DNA of 64,000 nucleotides. Source: JANWJE01 sp044326545 (GTDB lineage Bacteria > Chlamydiota > Chlamydiia > Chlamydiales > Parachlamydiaceae). Position 1 is the stretch's first letter. Each line of letters begins with the position of its first letter. This document shows, piece by piece, positions 35,003-44,546 of this stretch. The translations under genes and the position numbers were made by a program. The stretch spans positions 1 through 64,000 of the forward strand of contig JBIRBM010000008.1 of NCBI GenBank assembly GCA_044326545.1, written 5' to 3'. The notes beneath the pieces are model-generated. The model saw only the letters and a list, made by a program, of their open reading frames with translations, was not told the DNA's origin and made no database searches.

Positions 35003-35779
35003 TTAGAATGTGTTTAATAGCGATTTAACGGGTTCTAAAGGAGAATTGATTTTGAGAAGTCGATAAATAAGCTCCAGAAAAAGACCCCTTCTCATGTTTT
35101 CATAAGGGGTAATTTCTTCAATCATCTCTTGTTTTACGTGTACAGGGGGATGAAAGGCGCTCACTTCAAGATGGACACCGGACAACACAGCCTTTCCCTT
35201 GCCTACCTCAATTTCAATAATTGCTGCGTGTTGCTGTTCGATTTCAAGGTAGTGCGAATGGATTGTGACATGAGGCACCGCTTCAGCTTCAACAAAATAA
35301 CATCCTCCATTATAATACGTGCGCAATCGACTCATTGCAAAAGAATTGGAAATCAGAGCGGCTTTTGCCCCCCGCTCACTCCGATAACAAAAAGAACCGG
35401 GACCATAGGCAGGTCCCCTAGCAATTCCTGGAAAAAAAGCAAGTTCTCGGCTTCCAACGATCTCCAACTCCATCCCTCGATCAAATTCAACGGTTTTAGA
35501 TCCATAATAAGCCCCGGCGCAAACGCCCAAATAGCTCCCCCCATTTTCCACATATCGTCTGATCCGTTGATTCCCTTCTCCTTTTAAAGCTTGATGGTAG
35601 GGAAGGTCCCTTCCTCCCGGAATAATGATTAAATCAGTCGTTGACTCCCAGCCGGTTTCCATCATCTCACGGGAAGAAATCAATGAAAGAGAGAAAGAGG
35701 AAAGTTCGTGGTAAAATGAAGACAGGCTTTGACGCCCCACCCCTTTATCACAATAAATTTTAATTTGTTTTTTTTTCAT
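35003..35779 (-). CDS. BPL_N-domain (amidotransferase-like) protein
   Basis: The 258-residue protein has a class I glutamine-amidotransferase-like fold of the BPL_N type, the domain found at the N-terminus of eukaryotic biotin-protein ligases. Evidence is I-I-I-P-G-G-R-D-L-P-Y near residue 52, then G-G-S-Y-L-G-V-C-A-G-A-Y-Y-G with a nucleophile-elbow cysteine near residue 87, and a late histidine in S-G-V-H-L-E-V-S. No catalytic ligase domain is attached, so biotin ligation itself is not implied. Chlamydiae carry stand-alone proteins of this type. The gene is followed by the small membrane protein. Confidence 0.75.
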   Translation of the reverse strand: MKKKQIKIYCDKGVGRQSLSSFYHELSSFSLSLISSREMMETGWESTTDLIIIPGGRDLPYHQALKGEGNQRIRRYVENGGSYLGVCAGAYYGSKTVEFDRGMELEIVGSRELAFFPGIARGPAYGPGSFCYRSERGAKAALISNSFAMSRLRTYYNGGCYFVEAEAVPHVTIHSHYLEIEQQHAAIIEIEVGKGKAVLSGVHLEVSAFHPPVHVKQEMIEEITPYENMRRGLFLELIYRLLKINSPLEPVKSLLNTF

Positions 35780-35881
35780 TTTATTTTATACGCAAAAAGG
35801 TTTAGTCTTGATTTTAATTGAAAACAAATCATTAATTTTTATTATTAAAATAATATTTATAAAATCACAAGAGGTTGATCC

Positions 35882-37243
35882 ATGCCTAATCCCCTCTCTG
35901 CCATAAGCAGAATATCCGGTCGATCTATCGTAGCTAACTTAAGGTCAATCTTTATCCATCCAATCACATGCAACATCATGTTGAGATTGATCATGATGCA
36001 TTCTCTTATGGCCGCTCACCTCTTGGCTGATTCTGCGTTTAGCGACTGGGATACAGTGATAATAAAAGATGAGCCATTTGAAGAACCCTCTGATTTAGTT
36101 GAAGAGGAGAGTTGTCTTGATTTAGAGATCCAAGAAGAGATCGATCTTCAATACATAGAAGGAATCAAACGCTTTTCAAACAAAGTGCTCCAAAAAAAAA
36201 TTAAAGAATCGACGAGCGAAAATCAACTCATTTCCCCTTTAGGCATCTCTTTTCTTCTCTCTATGCTCAAACATGGTGTTGGAATTGAAAATCAAATTGA
36301 AATTGAAAATATCGTTGAGTTGCCACGAGATGAAAATGCCTTAAAAAAGAGCTCCTTTGGTTTGATCAATAGATTGAAAAAAAATGGATTGGACATCGCC
36401 GGCCTTTTATATCTCAATGAGAAGTATCAATTAAATCCAAACTACCAGAGCTTGGTTTGCCGTTATTATTTGAGCAAAGTGAAGAGCGGACATTCAGCAC
36501 ATGAAATTAATGGATGGGTAGAGGAGATGACCAATGGGCAAATTAAAAAGCTTGTGAATCAAAGCGATCTTCATCATTTTTTTGTTCTGGTTGCCAATGC
36601 CATTCATTTTAAAGCAGACTGGGCTGTCCAATTCAAAAAGATGAACACTTACCCCGATAGCTTTTTGACACCCACCGGGGTTATTCAAACAGCCATGATG
36701 CATAAAACAGATCGGGTTGATTATGTTGAACATGACGATTATCAAGCAATTAGACTTCCTTATGACGGAACCCTCTGTTCAATGCTCCTGATTCTGCCCA
36801 AAGAAGAGAATGACTTTTCATTTATTGAGCATTCTAATCTTGAAACGATTTTAAAAGGGTTGAAATCGCAGATAGTGAAAATTGGATTACCCATCTTCAA
36901 AATAGAGCAAGAAGTGAATGTCAAAGAATTATTACATCACATGGGAATGACATCTCTATTTCAACATCCTGATTTTGCACCTTTGATTGATCAACAGCAT
37001 CTCCCTTCTTTGGCGGCTTTGTCTGCATTGGAAATGACGCAGATGAAGCAAAAATCGGTTTTAGTTTGTGATGAACAAGGAATAGAGGCCTCATCATTAA
37101 CATCTGGGACGATTAAGCTGACATCTGCTCCACAACCGCTAGCAATTGATAGAAGGATTATCTTTAATCGCCCTTTTTTAGTGGTACTCCTTGGGCCGCA
37201 AGTCCCCATTTTATTTGGTATCATTCGGGATCCGTCCTCTTGA
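35882..37243 (+). CDS. Serpin (serine protease inhibitor family)
   Basis: The protein has a serpin body from about residue 80: N-Q-L-I-S-P-L-G-I-S-F-L-L-S-M-L near the start, V-A-N-A-I-H-F-K-A-D-W near residue 240, and the end F-N-R-P-F-L-V-V-L-L with F-G-I-I-R-D-P. The reactive-centre loop follows D-E-Q-G-I-E-A-S-S-L-T-S-G-T-I-K-L-T. The hinge is only partly inhibitory-like: P15 Gly and P12-P10 Ala-Ser-Ser fit, but P14 is Ile and P9 Leu. The N-terminus has a hydrophobic segment (residues about 30-52) that could be a late signal peptide or anchor. AGAGG supports the start at 35882. Bacterial serpins are uncommon; a host-protease target is inference. Confidence 0.9.
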   Translation: MPNPLSAISRISGRSIVANLRSIFIHPITCNIMLRLIMMHSLMAAHLLADSAFSDWDTVIIKDEPFEEPSDLVEEESCLDLEIQEEIDLQYIEGIKRFSNKVLQKKIKESTSENQLISPLGISFLLSMLKHGVGIENQIEIENIVELPRDENALKKSSFGLINRLKKNGLDIAGLLYLNEKYQLNPNYQSLVCRYYLSKVKSGHSAHEINGWVEEMTNGQIKKLVNQSDLHHFFVLVANAIHFKADWAVQFKKMNTYPDSFLTPTGVIQTAMMHKTDRVDYVEHDDYQAIRLPYDGTLCSMLLILPKEENDFSFIEHSNLETILKGLKSQIVKIGLPIFKIEQEVNVKELLHHMGMTSLFQHPDFAPLIDQQHLPSLAALSALEMTQMKQKSVLVCDEQGIEASSLTSGTIKLTSAPQPLAIDRRIIFNRPFLVVLLGPQVPILFGIIRDPSS

Positions 37244-37347
37244 ACCTCTCAATTGAATCTTTACAGTATTCTTAGGAATTCCTGGACTCTCATTTTCTTT
37301 TGCGCTATAGTTGGTCCTTCTATTAAAGAATTTATGCAAGGATAATT

Positions 37348-37923
37348 ATGGCGCAACAAACAAGTACAAGCGAAGTAAGAGGCGGTTTTAAAATTGAAGT
37401 AGAGTCTCAGCCTTACACCGTCATTAGCAATGAGTTTGTCAAACCCGGTAAAGGACAGGCTTTTAACCGCATTAAAATGAAACATCTTTTAACAGGCCGA
37501 GTGATTGAGCGAACATTTAAATCGGGTGAAAAATTTGATATAGCAGATGTAAGCGAAACTGAAATGCGTCTTCTTTACAAAGAGTCAGATGGCGTTGTTT
37601 TCATGGACGAAAAAAGTTTTGAGCAGATTAAAATTCCTTTTGAGAATATTGGCGATACCGCACAGTGGCTATTAGATGACCATCTTTATAATGTCATTTT
37701 CTATAATAGTTCACCTGTAAACGTTGAAGCTCCGACATTTATTGAATTAGTCATTACAGAAACATCGCCCGGTGTAAGAGGGGATACAGCGTCAGGAAGG
37801 GTGATGAAACCAGCCATTCTTGAAAGCGGCGCTAAAATCCAGATTCCGATTTTCGTTGATCAAGGAGAAAAAATTAAGGTCGATACACGGACAGCTGAAT
37901 ACGTTTCACGCGTCACAAGCTAA
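37348..37923 (+). CDS. efp: Elongation factor P
   Basis: EF-P binds between the P and E sites of the ribosome and relieves stalling at polyproline stretches. The 191-residue protein has the three beta-barrel domains of the family. The modification loop reads K-P-G-K-G-Q-A-F, with Lys35 at the tip, the residue beta-lysylated by EpmA in other bacteria. The C-terminal signature is G-D-T-A-S-G-R-V-M-K-P-A. AAGGAT lies before the ATG. The modifying enzyme gene begins one base after its stop. Confidence 0.96.
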   Translation: MAQQTSTSEVRGGFKIEVESQPYTVISNEFVKPGKGQAFNRIKMKHLLTGRVIERTFKSGEKFDIADVSETEMRLLYKESDGVVFMDEKSFEQIKIPFENIGDTAQWLLDDHLYNVIFYNSSPVNVEAPTFIELVITETSPGVRGDTASGRVMKPAILESGAKIQIPIFVDQGEKIKVDTRTAEYVSRVTS

Positions 37924-37924
37924 A

Positions 37925-38890
37925 ATGGACGCTCCCTTTAATTTTAAAACTAAAATGGCACGTCTTCAAGACCGTGCCATGATGTTTAAGAAGGCGCGCA
38001 ATTTCTTCGATCAACGGCAAGTTCTAGAAGTTGATTGTCCGATCCTCAGCACTCAAGCCTCCATTGATACACACATTGATTTAATTAAGGCTGTTTACTC
38101 TTCTAAAGAAGAGTGCTACATGCATTCATCTGCGGAATTTGGGATGAAACGTCTGATCGCCGATGGAATTGGCGATATCTATCAACTTTCCCATGTGTTC
38201 CGTGATGGAGAATTAAGCGCCAGGCATAACCCTGAATTTACGATGGCAGAATGGTACCGATTAGGATTTTCCTTAGAGGAAATGATGGAAGAGACCATTG
38301 AATTCATCCGGCTTTTTTTAGGCGATCTTCCCTATCATGTTGTCAGTTATCGCGATATTTTCCTGAAAACAACTGGCATTGACTATGTCAGCGCGAAAAG
38401 CGAAGACCTTTTTCAATACATCCAACAACACAATATCCCTTTCTATTCAACCGTTTTTGAAGAAGGAAAAGATGCTCTTTTGAATTTAATTTTAGGTTCC
38501 CAAATTGAATCAAAGCTCGGGCAAGGGAAATTAACCATTCTTGCATACTATCCATCATCTCAAGCGGCATTAGCTCAAAAACGGTGGATCGAAGAAGAAG
38601 AAGAAGTGGCAGAGCGATTTGAAGTTTATTATCAAGGAATCGAATTAGCAAATGGCTATCATGAATTAACCAACGCCGGTGAGCAAAGAAGCCGTTTTGA
38701 AGAGGCAAATGTTTTGCGTAAGGGGTTGAATAAAGCCCAACTTCCATTAGATGAAAATTTTCTTAAGGCCTTAGAAAAAGGACTGCCCGATTGTTGCGGT
38801 GTTGCAGTGGGATTCGATCGTCTCATGATGCTGCGTCAACAACAAGCAGATATTGCGGATGTCATGACTTGGGGATGGAAGCTTGCATAA
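37925..38890 (+). CDS. epmA: EF-P beta-lysylation protein EpmA
   Basis: EpmA (PoxA/GenX) is a short lysyl-tRNA-synthetase paralogue that attaches beta-lysine or lysine to EF-P. The class II motifs are visible: motif 2 as S-H-V-F-R-D-G-E near residue 94 and motif 3 as G-V-A-V-G-F-D-R-L-M-M-L near 298. The anticodon-binding domain is absent, as expected. I start it at ATG 37925 (321 residues), one base after the EF-P stop; the longer frame from 37820 would overlap EF-P by 100 bp. The partner EpmB (aminomutase) is not adjacent, so the donor may be made elsewhere or be plain lysine. Confidence 0.93.
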   Translation: MDAPFNFKTKMARLQDRAMMFKKARNFFDQRQVLEVDCPILSTQASIDTHIDLIKAVYSSKEECYMHSSAEFGMKRLIADGIGDIYQLSHVFRDGELSARHNPEFTMAEWYRLGFSLEEMMEETIEFIRLFLGDLPYHVVSYRDIFLKTTGIDYVSAKSEDLFQYIQQHNIPFYSTVFEEGKDALLNLILGSQIESKLGQGKLTILAYYPSSQAALAQKRWIEEEEEVAERFEVYYQGIELANGYHELTNAGEQRSRFEEANVLRKGLNKAQLPLDENFLKALEKGLPDCCGVAVGFDRLMMLRQQQADIADVMTWGWKLA

Positions 38891-38948
38891 GTGATCGTAT
38901 GCATCAAAAAAATGATAAACCCTATAATCCCAGCCTTTAGAGGTGAAA

Positions 38949-41225
38949 ATGCACAAAAAATATTGTTTTTTGAGTATCTGTTTATCATTGTTTGCACAAC
39001 TGTTTTCTTTTCATGACTCTACCATTCCTTACCACATCTACAAAGATGCTGTGAAGGCTGCAGTTGAACGGATGACTCTGGATGAAAAAATAGGGCAAAT
39101 GACGTTGGTCAAATATGCCTTTTTGCAACCGACAACCAATCAAATCGACTATGACCTCATTAATCGCTATCACTTAGGGGCTGTCTTGGCGGCCGGAGGA
39201 GAAGTGCCTAACGGTGTGGGAGGGGTCAATGATGGATTGAATGATCAATCGGTCAATTTAAATGAACCTCAAGATTACCTCACTTCTACAGCAAAAAATT
39301 GGATAGCTATTAATGGGGGGGTTCACGCTCATCCGGTCGTGACAGAAAAAGGGGATGTGATCCCTCTTCTTATCGGCGTTGATGCCGTGCATGGCCATTC
39401 GATTGTTCTTGGGAATGTCATCTATCCTCATAATATCGGTTTAAGCATGTCGCACGATCCATCTATTATCTATGATGTGGGGTATTGGACTGCAAAAAAT
39501 GCTTTAGCGACCGGATTCAATTGGGTCTATGCTCCAACAGTCGCCATTAGTCATAATCCTGACTGGGGAAGAACGTATGAAAGCCTCGGAAGTGTCCCGG
39601 AGCTCACAAAGGCGTATACAACGCAGTTGGTCAATGGTTTTCAGCAACCTCGCAAAGGGAAAATCACAGGGGTTTTGGCAACAGTCAAACATTATTTAGG
39701 CGATGGAGCCACTTATGATGGACCTGATGAGGGAAATGTGGTCGCCCATGATACCGATCATTTTATGCAGGTCAACAAGGCAGGATACGACGGTGCAATC
39801 ATCAGCGGGGCGGGATCGATTATGATCTCTTATAGTGGCTTGAATAATCTTCCCATGTCCTTCAATCAGAAATTGATCTCTGGCGATCTGCTTAAAGGAA
39901 AAAAATCCTTTAAAAAACCGTTTGAAGGCTTAATCGTCAGTGATTATGGAGCAGTTGATAAAGCAGCGGTGCAGGGGCTTCCCACGACAACGACTCATAC
40001 CCCCTATCCACAGGCACTAGCAAAAGCGATTAACAGCGGCATTGATTTGGTGATGCTCTCGAGCACTTCTGAATATGAACATGACCTACCCTCTTACCTT
40101 GCCCTCTTTAAACAGCTTGTTCTTTCAGGGGCGATCAGCAAAGAAAGGATTGATGAGGCCGTGACGCGGATTCTCGCAGTGAAGTATGCGATGGGATTAG
40201 TTGACGTCGATTCTAAGGGGGCTCTGTATCAAAGCGAGCGCCCTTCTTTTCCAAATCGTGAACACAAGAGAAGAAAATGTTTGTCAGAAATCAAAACAGC
40301 CCTTAAAGCTGCTGAAGAATCTTTAGTCTTGTTGAAAAACGATCAACATTTGCTTCCTATTGAAGCAAAAAAAATCAAATATATCGTTCTTTTGGGAACA
40401 TCCCTGATCAATGCCCAACAAAACGATGGAACATATGTCCCAACCCTTTTTGCCAATTATGATAATATTGGGATACAGACAGGAGGGTGGACAATTAGCT
40501 GGCAAGGAATTGAGGGAAATGATTTTTGGTATGGTCAGTACAAGAAGAGCTCCGGAGCCACAAGCCTTCTGGATGGGATAAAGAATGTTGCACCAGGAGC
40601 AGCCATCATCACTTCTTTGGATCAGCTTTCTTTTTATCCCGATATGAATTGGAAAAATACAATCATGGTAGGTGTGCTGGCAGAGCCTCCCTATGCAGAG
40701 TTTATGGGGGATATCAATTCGCCTTTCTGTGTCAATAGCACCGATTGTCAACATGGATGCTTGTATAACAATCATCTTAATCCTTATTTACCCCTGATGC
40801 AAAAACAAACATTGGCCATTGATTTTGAATTGAATGATCAATATTTTATCGAAACAGTGAAAAATATCGATTCTCAAATTCCTCTGATCACCGTTCTTTT
40901 TTCCGGCCGCCCCATGATTATCCAGGAAGGCCAAGTCAACCCCCTCAATCGGAGCGATGCGTTCATTGCCGCTTGGCTACCGGGCACACTGGGAGGTCAA
41001 GCAGTTGCGAATGCTCTTTTTGGGCACTATCTTTTTTGTCGGGGAAACGATGGCAAAAGGGGGCCCTTTCTTTTAGATGGCCCCAATAGATTGACTGTTA
41101 ATTGGGTCAGAGAGATGAAACAGTTAAAACATTACCCCGTTTACAATAAAGGAGATGGGTTTGTCGCTTACAAGCACCCTCTTTTCAAGATTGGTTATGG
41201 TTTAGCAACACAAAAAAAACGGTAA
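38949..41225 (+). CDS. Secreted GH3 beta-glycosidase
   Basis: This is a glycoside hydrolase family 3 enzyme that releases terminal beta-linked sugars. After a signal peptide (Y-C-F-L-S-I-C-L-S-L-F-A-Q-L-F-S) the GH3 N-terminal domain has G-V-D-A-V-H-G-H near residue 142, T-V-K-H-Y-L-G-D-G near 245, and the nucleophile Asp in L-I-V-S-D-Y-G-A-V near 331. The C-terminal GH3 domain opens with A-A-E-E-S-L-V-L-L-K-N near 457. At 758 residues it resembles exo-beta-glucosidases, though the GH20 partner makes GlcNAc-type substrates equally possible. The ATG at 38949 is preceded by AGAGG; a GTG at 38943 is in frame. It likely acts in the periplasm or outside. Confidence 0.93.
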   Translation: MHKKYCFLSICLSLFAQLFSFHDSTIPYHIYKDAVKAAVERMTLDEKIGQMTLVKYAFLQPTTNQIDYDLINRYHLGAVLAAGGEVPNGVGGVNDGLNDQSVNLNEPQDYLTSTAKNWIAINGGVHAHPVVTEKGDVIPLLIGVDAVHGHSIVLGNVIYPHNIGLSMSHDPSIIYDVGYWTAKNALATGFNWVYAPTVAISHNPDWGRTYESLGSVPELTKAYTTQLVNGFQQPRKGKITGVLATVKHYLGDGATYDGPDEGNVVAHDTDHFMQVNKAGYDGAIISGAGSIMISYSGLNNLPMSFNQKLISGDLLKGKKSFKKPFEGLIVSDYGAVDKAAVQGLPTTTTHTPYPQALAKAINSGIDLVMLSSTSEYEHDLPSYLALFKQLVLSGAISKERIDEAVTRILAVKYAMGLVDVDSKGALYQSERPSFPNREHKRRKCLSEIKTALKAAEESLVLLKNDQHLLPIEAKKIKYIVLLGTSLINAQQNDGTYVPTLFANYDNIGIQTGGWTISWQGIEGNDFWYGQYKKSSGATSLLDGIKNVAPGAAIITSLDQLSFYPDMNWKNTIMVGVLAEPPYAEFMGDINSPFCVNSTDCQHGCLYNNHLNPYLPLMQKQTLAIDFELNDQYFIETVKNIDSQIPLITVLFSGRPMIIQEGQVNPLNRSDAFIAAWLPGTLGGQAVANALFGHYLFCRGNDGKRGPFLLDGPNRLTVNWVREMKQLKHYPVYNKGDGFVAYKHPLFKIGYGLATQKKR

Positions 41226-41229
41226 TTTT

Positions 41230-43626
41230 ATGACGGATTGTATCTTCTTGAGGGGTGTGATCTTTTTTTTGGTAGCAAATTTTTGTGTTGCATGGAGCGA
41301 TCTTCTTGCCTTTAAGGTGACAAAAGTCAAAACAGAGCTTATTGCCGAAGGATTTGACATGCAGATCGATTTTCAAATGGAAGAGACGTTTGAAAATTGG
41401 CTTTTTGGTTTCTATATGCCCACCCGCTTTATTTACGCGCCAAGTCTCAATATTAATCCCAATCTTTCTATTGTTATCTATGATCAAAACGAGCCTTCTG
41501 TTGAGCAGGCCATGCAATATCTCATAAAAAATCAAGACAACGCGTTTGTCTATGGTAATGGAACGATTTCGGCGTTTCAAACAAACGCCCCTTTTTCTTT
41601 AAAAAAAGGGCACGCCTACACAGTCTCTTTTACAAATAGCAACCAAGCAGCTCCATTTAATGTTTCAACCGTCGCTCAAAGCTTTTTCCTCTTTGATCAA
41701 ACGACAGGCCGTTTCCTTAACAATGACGCTTCCGTTACCGCCTATGGGGATAACATCCACACGTTGGAAAATATTGGAGGATATGACCATGGGGCTACTC
41801 AAATAGAAATCAAAAAAGAAATCCAAGCAAATTGGGACGCATCGTCTCCCCTTGTTCCAAAAAATCTTGCGGATACGTATCATCTTGTTCCTTCACCGCA
41901 ATCGATTAAACGGTTGTCTGGAATCGGTTTTAGTTTCCTTAATAAGCACTCTATTAGCGTCTACAATGCATTTCATGATGCGACAATCGAAAAGTATTTG
42001 TCTTCAGATTTTAAAATTAACGTGTGTCATGTTCACAATCCATCGAAGGCAGAGATCCAAATTTTAAAAACGGATGCCATTCAAGATGTAGAGGGCTATC
42101 GGCTTAAGATCCACAACAATAAAATTTTAATTGAAGCATCCACAGACACCGGCGCATTTTATGGATTGCAAACGCTTCGGCAGCTTTGGCATCAAAAAAA
42201 GAAAATGAAGGCTCTTGTCATCGAGGATGCACCTCGTTTCAAGTATCGAGGGCTCATGCTTGATGTTGCCCGTCATTTTTTTACTGTCGATCAAATAAAG
42301 ACGATCGTCGATGTAATGGCTGCGCAAAAGCTCAATACTCTCCATATCCATTTTTCAGATGATGAGGGCTTTCGTCTCATGCTTTCCAGCTTATTGAACG
42401 AAGTGACAAAATTAGCTCAGCTTCGTGGATTTGTGCGTCACTCGACCAATGTCCCGGGTGTTTTTCCGCAAGCCAATTTAGACCTGACAAATTACGTCAA
42501 TCAAGAGCCCTGTTTTCCAGCCCAGCTTCTCACAACCTCTTATGCTCATGCAAATAGTCGCTACAAAGGCTTATTCACACCAGATAATATTCGCAGCCTA
42601 GTCTCTTATGCCAATCAATCCAAAATTACTGTGATTCCCGAAGTTGATTTTCCAGGGCATGCTTGTGCAATTGTTCAGGCGGATCCAGTGGTTTTTGTCG
42701 ATCCTAATGACAAATCTCATTTTGTCAGTATTCAGGGATACTACAATGATGTCATTCCCGTTTGTCTTTATGACAACAATGCAGAGCCGATCAATGCATT
42801 CACAAATACCATGAATCAGATCGTTCTTGCAATCGCAACTCTTTTTGGTAAACAAACGACCCTTTATTACCAAAAAGAAGTGAGCCTTGGAGGAGATGAA
42901 GTGTCATCGACAGCTTGGACGGATGATTCCAGCTGCAATATAGAGCCTTGGAAAGATTTAAATGCTCTTTCTAAGTCACATTATTTTTTTAAACAAATGG
43001 TGTCAGCAGATCCAATCGCTTCTGAAAATATTAAGTTTTCCGGATGGCAGCAAATTGTTCAAAATGATGATGGGTCGATTGATCCCTTGTCCTTTAGCCC
43101 CAAATGTGCAGGTCACATTTGGGCGTGGCTGCCTGTGGAAAGCGGAGCCATTTCTTGCGCTCAAACACTTGCTAAGTCTCACTACCCAACTGTTTTAAAT
43201 TACGCAAGCGATCTTTATTTTGATCTTACCTATACTCCTGATGCATGGGAACCTGGTTATGATTGGGCGGGCTCTTTCCTCGACACCCACGCCGCACTGA
43301 GAAGCGCCCTGCATGCGAATCAAACCTTGCTTGCCCTTTCCGATGACCAAATGAGTCATATTCATGGTTTGGAAGGCGTGTTGTTTAGTGAAAATTTACT
43401 GAATCTGCGTCATTTAGCTTATATGGCATTGCCCAAAATGACAGGGTTGGCAGAAGCTGCCTGGTCCCATCATGCAGTTCAAAAAGGTCGTTTAAACTGG
43501 AAAAGTTTAGCGACTCGTCTTGGGACATCAAAAAAGAAGGCTGGGTTTTTAAACTATCTTTATAAAATCTCGAGTCTTGAGTATCGAGGCCATCCAAACG
43601 GGATTGCGCTTGAAATCCCACCTTAG
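41230..43626 (+). CDS. Secreted GH20 beta-hexosaminidase
   Basis: The protein removes terminal beta-GlcNAc or GalNAc residues. A signal peptide (F-L-R-G-V-I-F-F-L-V-A-N-F-C-V-A-W) is followed by a chitobiase-type N-terminal domain (about residues 30-190), a GH20b domain, and the GH20 barrel beginning F-K-Y-R-G-L-M-L-D-V-A-R-H-F near residue 337. The catalytic Asp-Glu pair is in S-L-G-G-D-E-V near 556. The ATG lies 4 bp after the GH3 stop and has no strong ribosome site, so it is probably translationally coupled. Substrates may be chitin oligosaccharides or host glycans; peptidoglycan fragments are another option. Confidence 0.93.
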   Translation: MTDCIFLRGVIFFLVANFCVAWSDLLAFKVTKVKTELIAEGFDMQIDFQMEETFENWLFGFYMPTRFIYAPSLNINPNLSIVIYDQNEPSVEQAMQYLIKNQDNAFVYGNGTISAFQTNAPFSLKKGHAYTVSFTNSNQAAPFNVSTVAQSFFLFDQTTGRFLNNDASVTAYGDNIHTLENIGGYDHGATQIEIKKEIQANWDASSPLVPKNLADTYHLVPSPQSIKRLSGIGFSFLNKHSISVYNAFHDATIEKYLSSDFKINVCHVHNPSKAEIQILKTDAIQDVEGYRLKIHNNKILIEASTDTGAFYGLQTLRQLWHQKKKMKALVIEDAPRFKYRGLMLDVARHFFTVDQIKTIVDVMAAQKLNTLHIHFSDDEGFRLMLSSLLNEVTKLAQLRGFVRHSTNVPGVFPQANLDLTNYVNQEPCFPAQLLTTSYAHANSRYKGLFTPDNIRSLVSYANQSKITVIPEVDFPGHACAIVQADPVVFVDPNDKSHFVSIQGYYNDVIPVCLYDNNAEPINAFTNTMNQIVLAIATLFGKQTTLYYQKEVSLGGDEVSSTAWTDDSSCNIEPWKDLNALSKSHYFFKQMVSADPIASENIKFSGWQQIVQNDDGSIDPLSFSPKCAGHIWAWLPVESGAISCAQTLAKSHYPTVLNYASDLYFDLTYTPDAWEPGYDWAGSFLDTHAALRSALHANQTLLALSDDQMSHIHGLEGVLFSENLLNLRHLAYMALPKMTGLAEAAWSHHAVQKGRLNWKSLATRLGTSKKKAGFLNYLYKISSLEYRGHPNGIALEIPP

Positions 43627-43686
43627 GCGATAGCTAATCAGAGGATCAAAGAATAAGAACCGCTCATCAATAGACTGTTTGCATGA

Positions 43687-43806
43687 CTCACTTTATGCAC
43701 CAGGGGCGCGATTTGGGATGAAGCGCAAGCTCTGGTGTTTGAAAGATTGCAAAAGGGGCTATATTTCTCTCCATATGGACCTTTCTGCAAGCTTTCAAAC
43801 GCCGGA
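43687..43806. repeat. Dispersed repeat copy with long hairpin
   Basis: CTCACTTTATGCACCAGGGG followed by CGCGATTTGGG is a copy of the repeat seen at 23797, 24221 and 57229. Next to it, GTGTTTGAAAGATTGCAAAAGG and the inverse of GCGTTTGAAAGCTTGCAGAAAGG (43787-43808 side) make a long imperfect hairpin over 43735-43808. The whole sits between GH20 and the convergent bioY stop and may terminate both transcripts. Confidence 0.65.
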
Positions 43807-43862
43807 ACTTTCAGCGTAGGCTGTAGGCGGCTATCCTTGTTAGAGGCAGGGGGAAAGATCAA

Positions 43863-44447
43863 TCATCGTCTAATAAAAAGATGCAAGTCATGGTTGGCGT
43901 ATTTGGCGGCCATTTTGACTGAAAGAGCTGCCATCACTTTAATTGCATCAAATAAGACAAATGGATAGACCCCCATCATGAGCGCTTCCTTGAATCCCAC
44001 AAAAGTGGTTAACCAAGCAACACCCATCACATAAATGAGACATTGAACAGAACACATCGCAATGAACATTGATCCGGTCGAAAGAGGGGATTTGATTTCT
44101 GTTAATTTTCCTATAACGTAGGTCGCCAAAGGAAAACTTAAACAATAGCCGGCTGAAGGAGCCAAAAACCATAACGGATTGACATATCCAGGAGAAAGAA
44201 CGGGTAATCCTAATGTTGCGGCAAACAGATAAAGGGCAACAGAAAAAGAAGAATTTTTACTTCCTTGAAAAAGGGCTAAACTGAAAATGGCAAACGTTTG
44301 CATGGTCACGGGAATCGGCTGTAAAGGAATCTCAATTTGAGAAAGAAGGGTAATGTAGAGCGCTCCCAAAAAGATTTGCGTGCTTGTTTTAACCCAACTG
44401 ATGGGGGGAGCGGTTTGGTCGATTTGTATCGCTTTTAGATGCATCAT
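43863..44447 (-). CDS. bioY: Biotin transporter BioY
   Basis: BioY is the substrate-binding membrane component for biotin uptake, alone or with an ECF energising module. The protein has about six hydrophobic segments, and the family motif is in the F-L-G-A-L-Y-I-T-L-L-S-Q-I-E-I-P to P-V-T-M-Q-T-F region, with the typical G-x-P-V-L-S-P-G-Y and P-S-A-G-Y segments. The start at 44447 is chosen for the AAGGAT just upstream; the longer frame to 44495 lacks one. No biotin synthesis gene lies nearby, consistent with salvage from the host. No ECF ATPase is in the window. Confidence 0.93.
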   Translation of the reverse strand: MMHLKAIQIDQTAPPISWVKTSTQIFLGALYITLLSQIEIPLQPIPVTMQTFAIFSLALFQGSKNSSFSVALYLFAATLGLPVLSPGYVNPLWFLAPSAGYCLSFPLATYVIGKLTEIKSPLSTGSMFIAMCSVQCLIYVMGVAWLTTFVGFKEALMMGVYPFVLFDAIKVMAALSVKMAAKYANHDLHLFIRR

Positions 44448-44546
44448 GTTATCCTTATTTTTTGTTTTTAAAAAACAGTTCGACTCATCATTCAACCAGT
44501 AAGAGATTCAATTTTCAAGTAAAATCTAAGGAGAGTCTTAAAGATG

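Noticed and set aside
37820..37924. Long N-terminus for EpmA
   Set aside because: It would overlap EF-P by about 100 bp; the ATG right after the EF-P stop agrees with the family.
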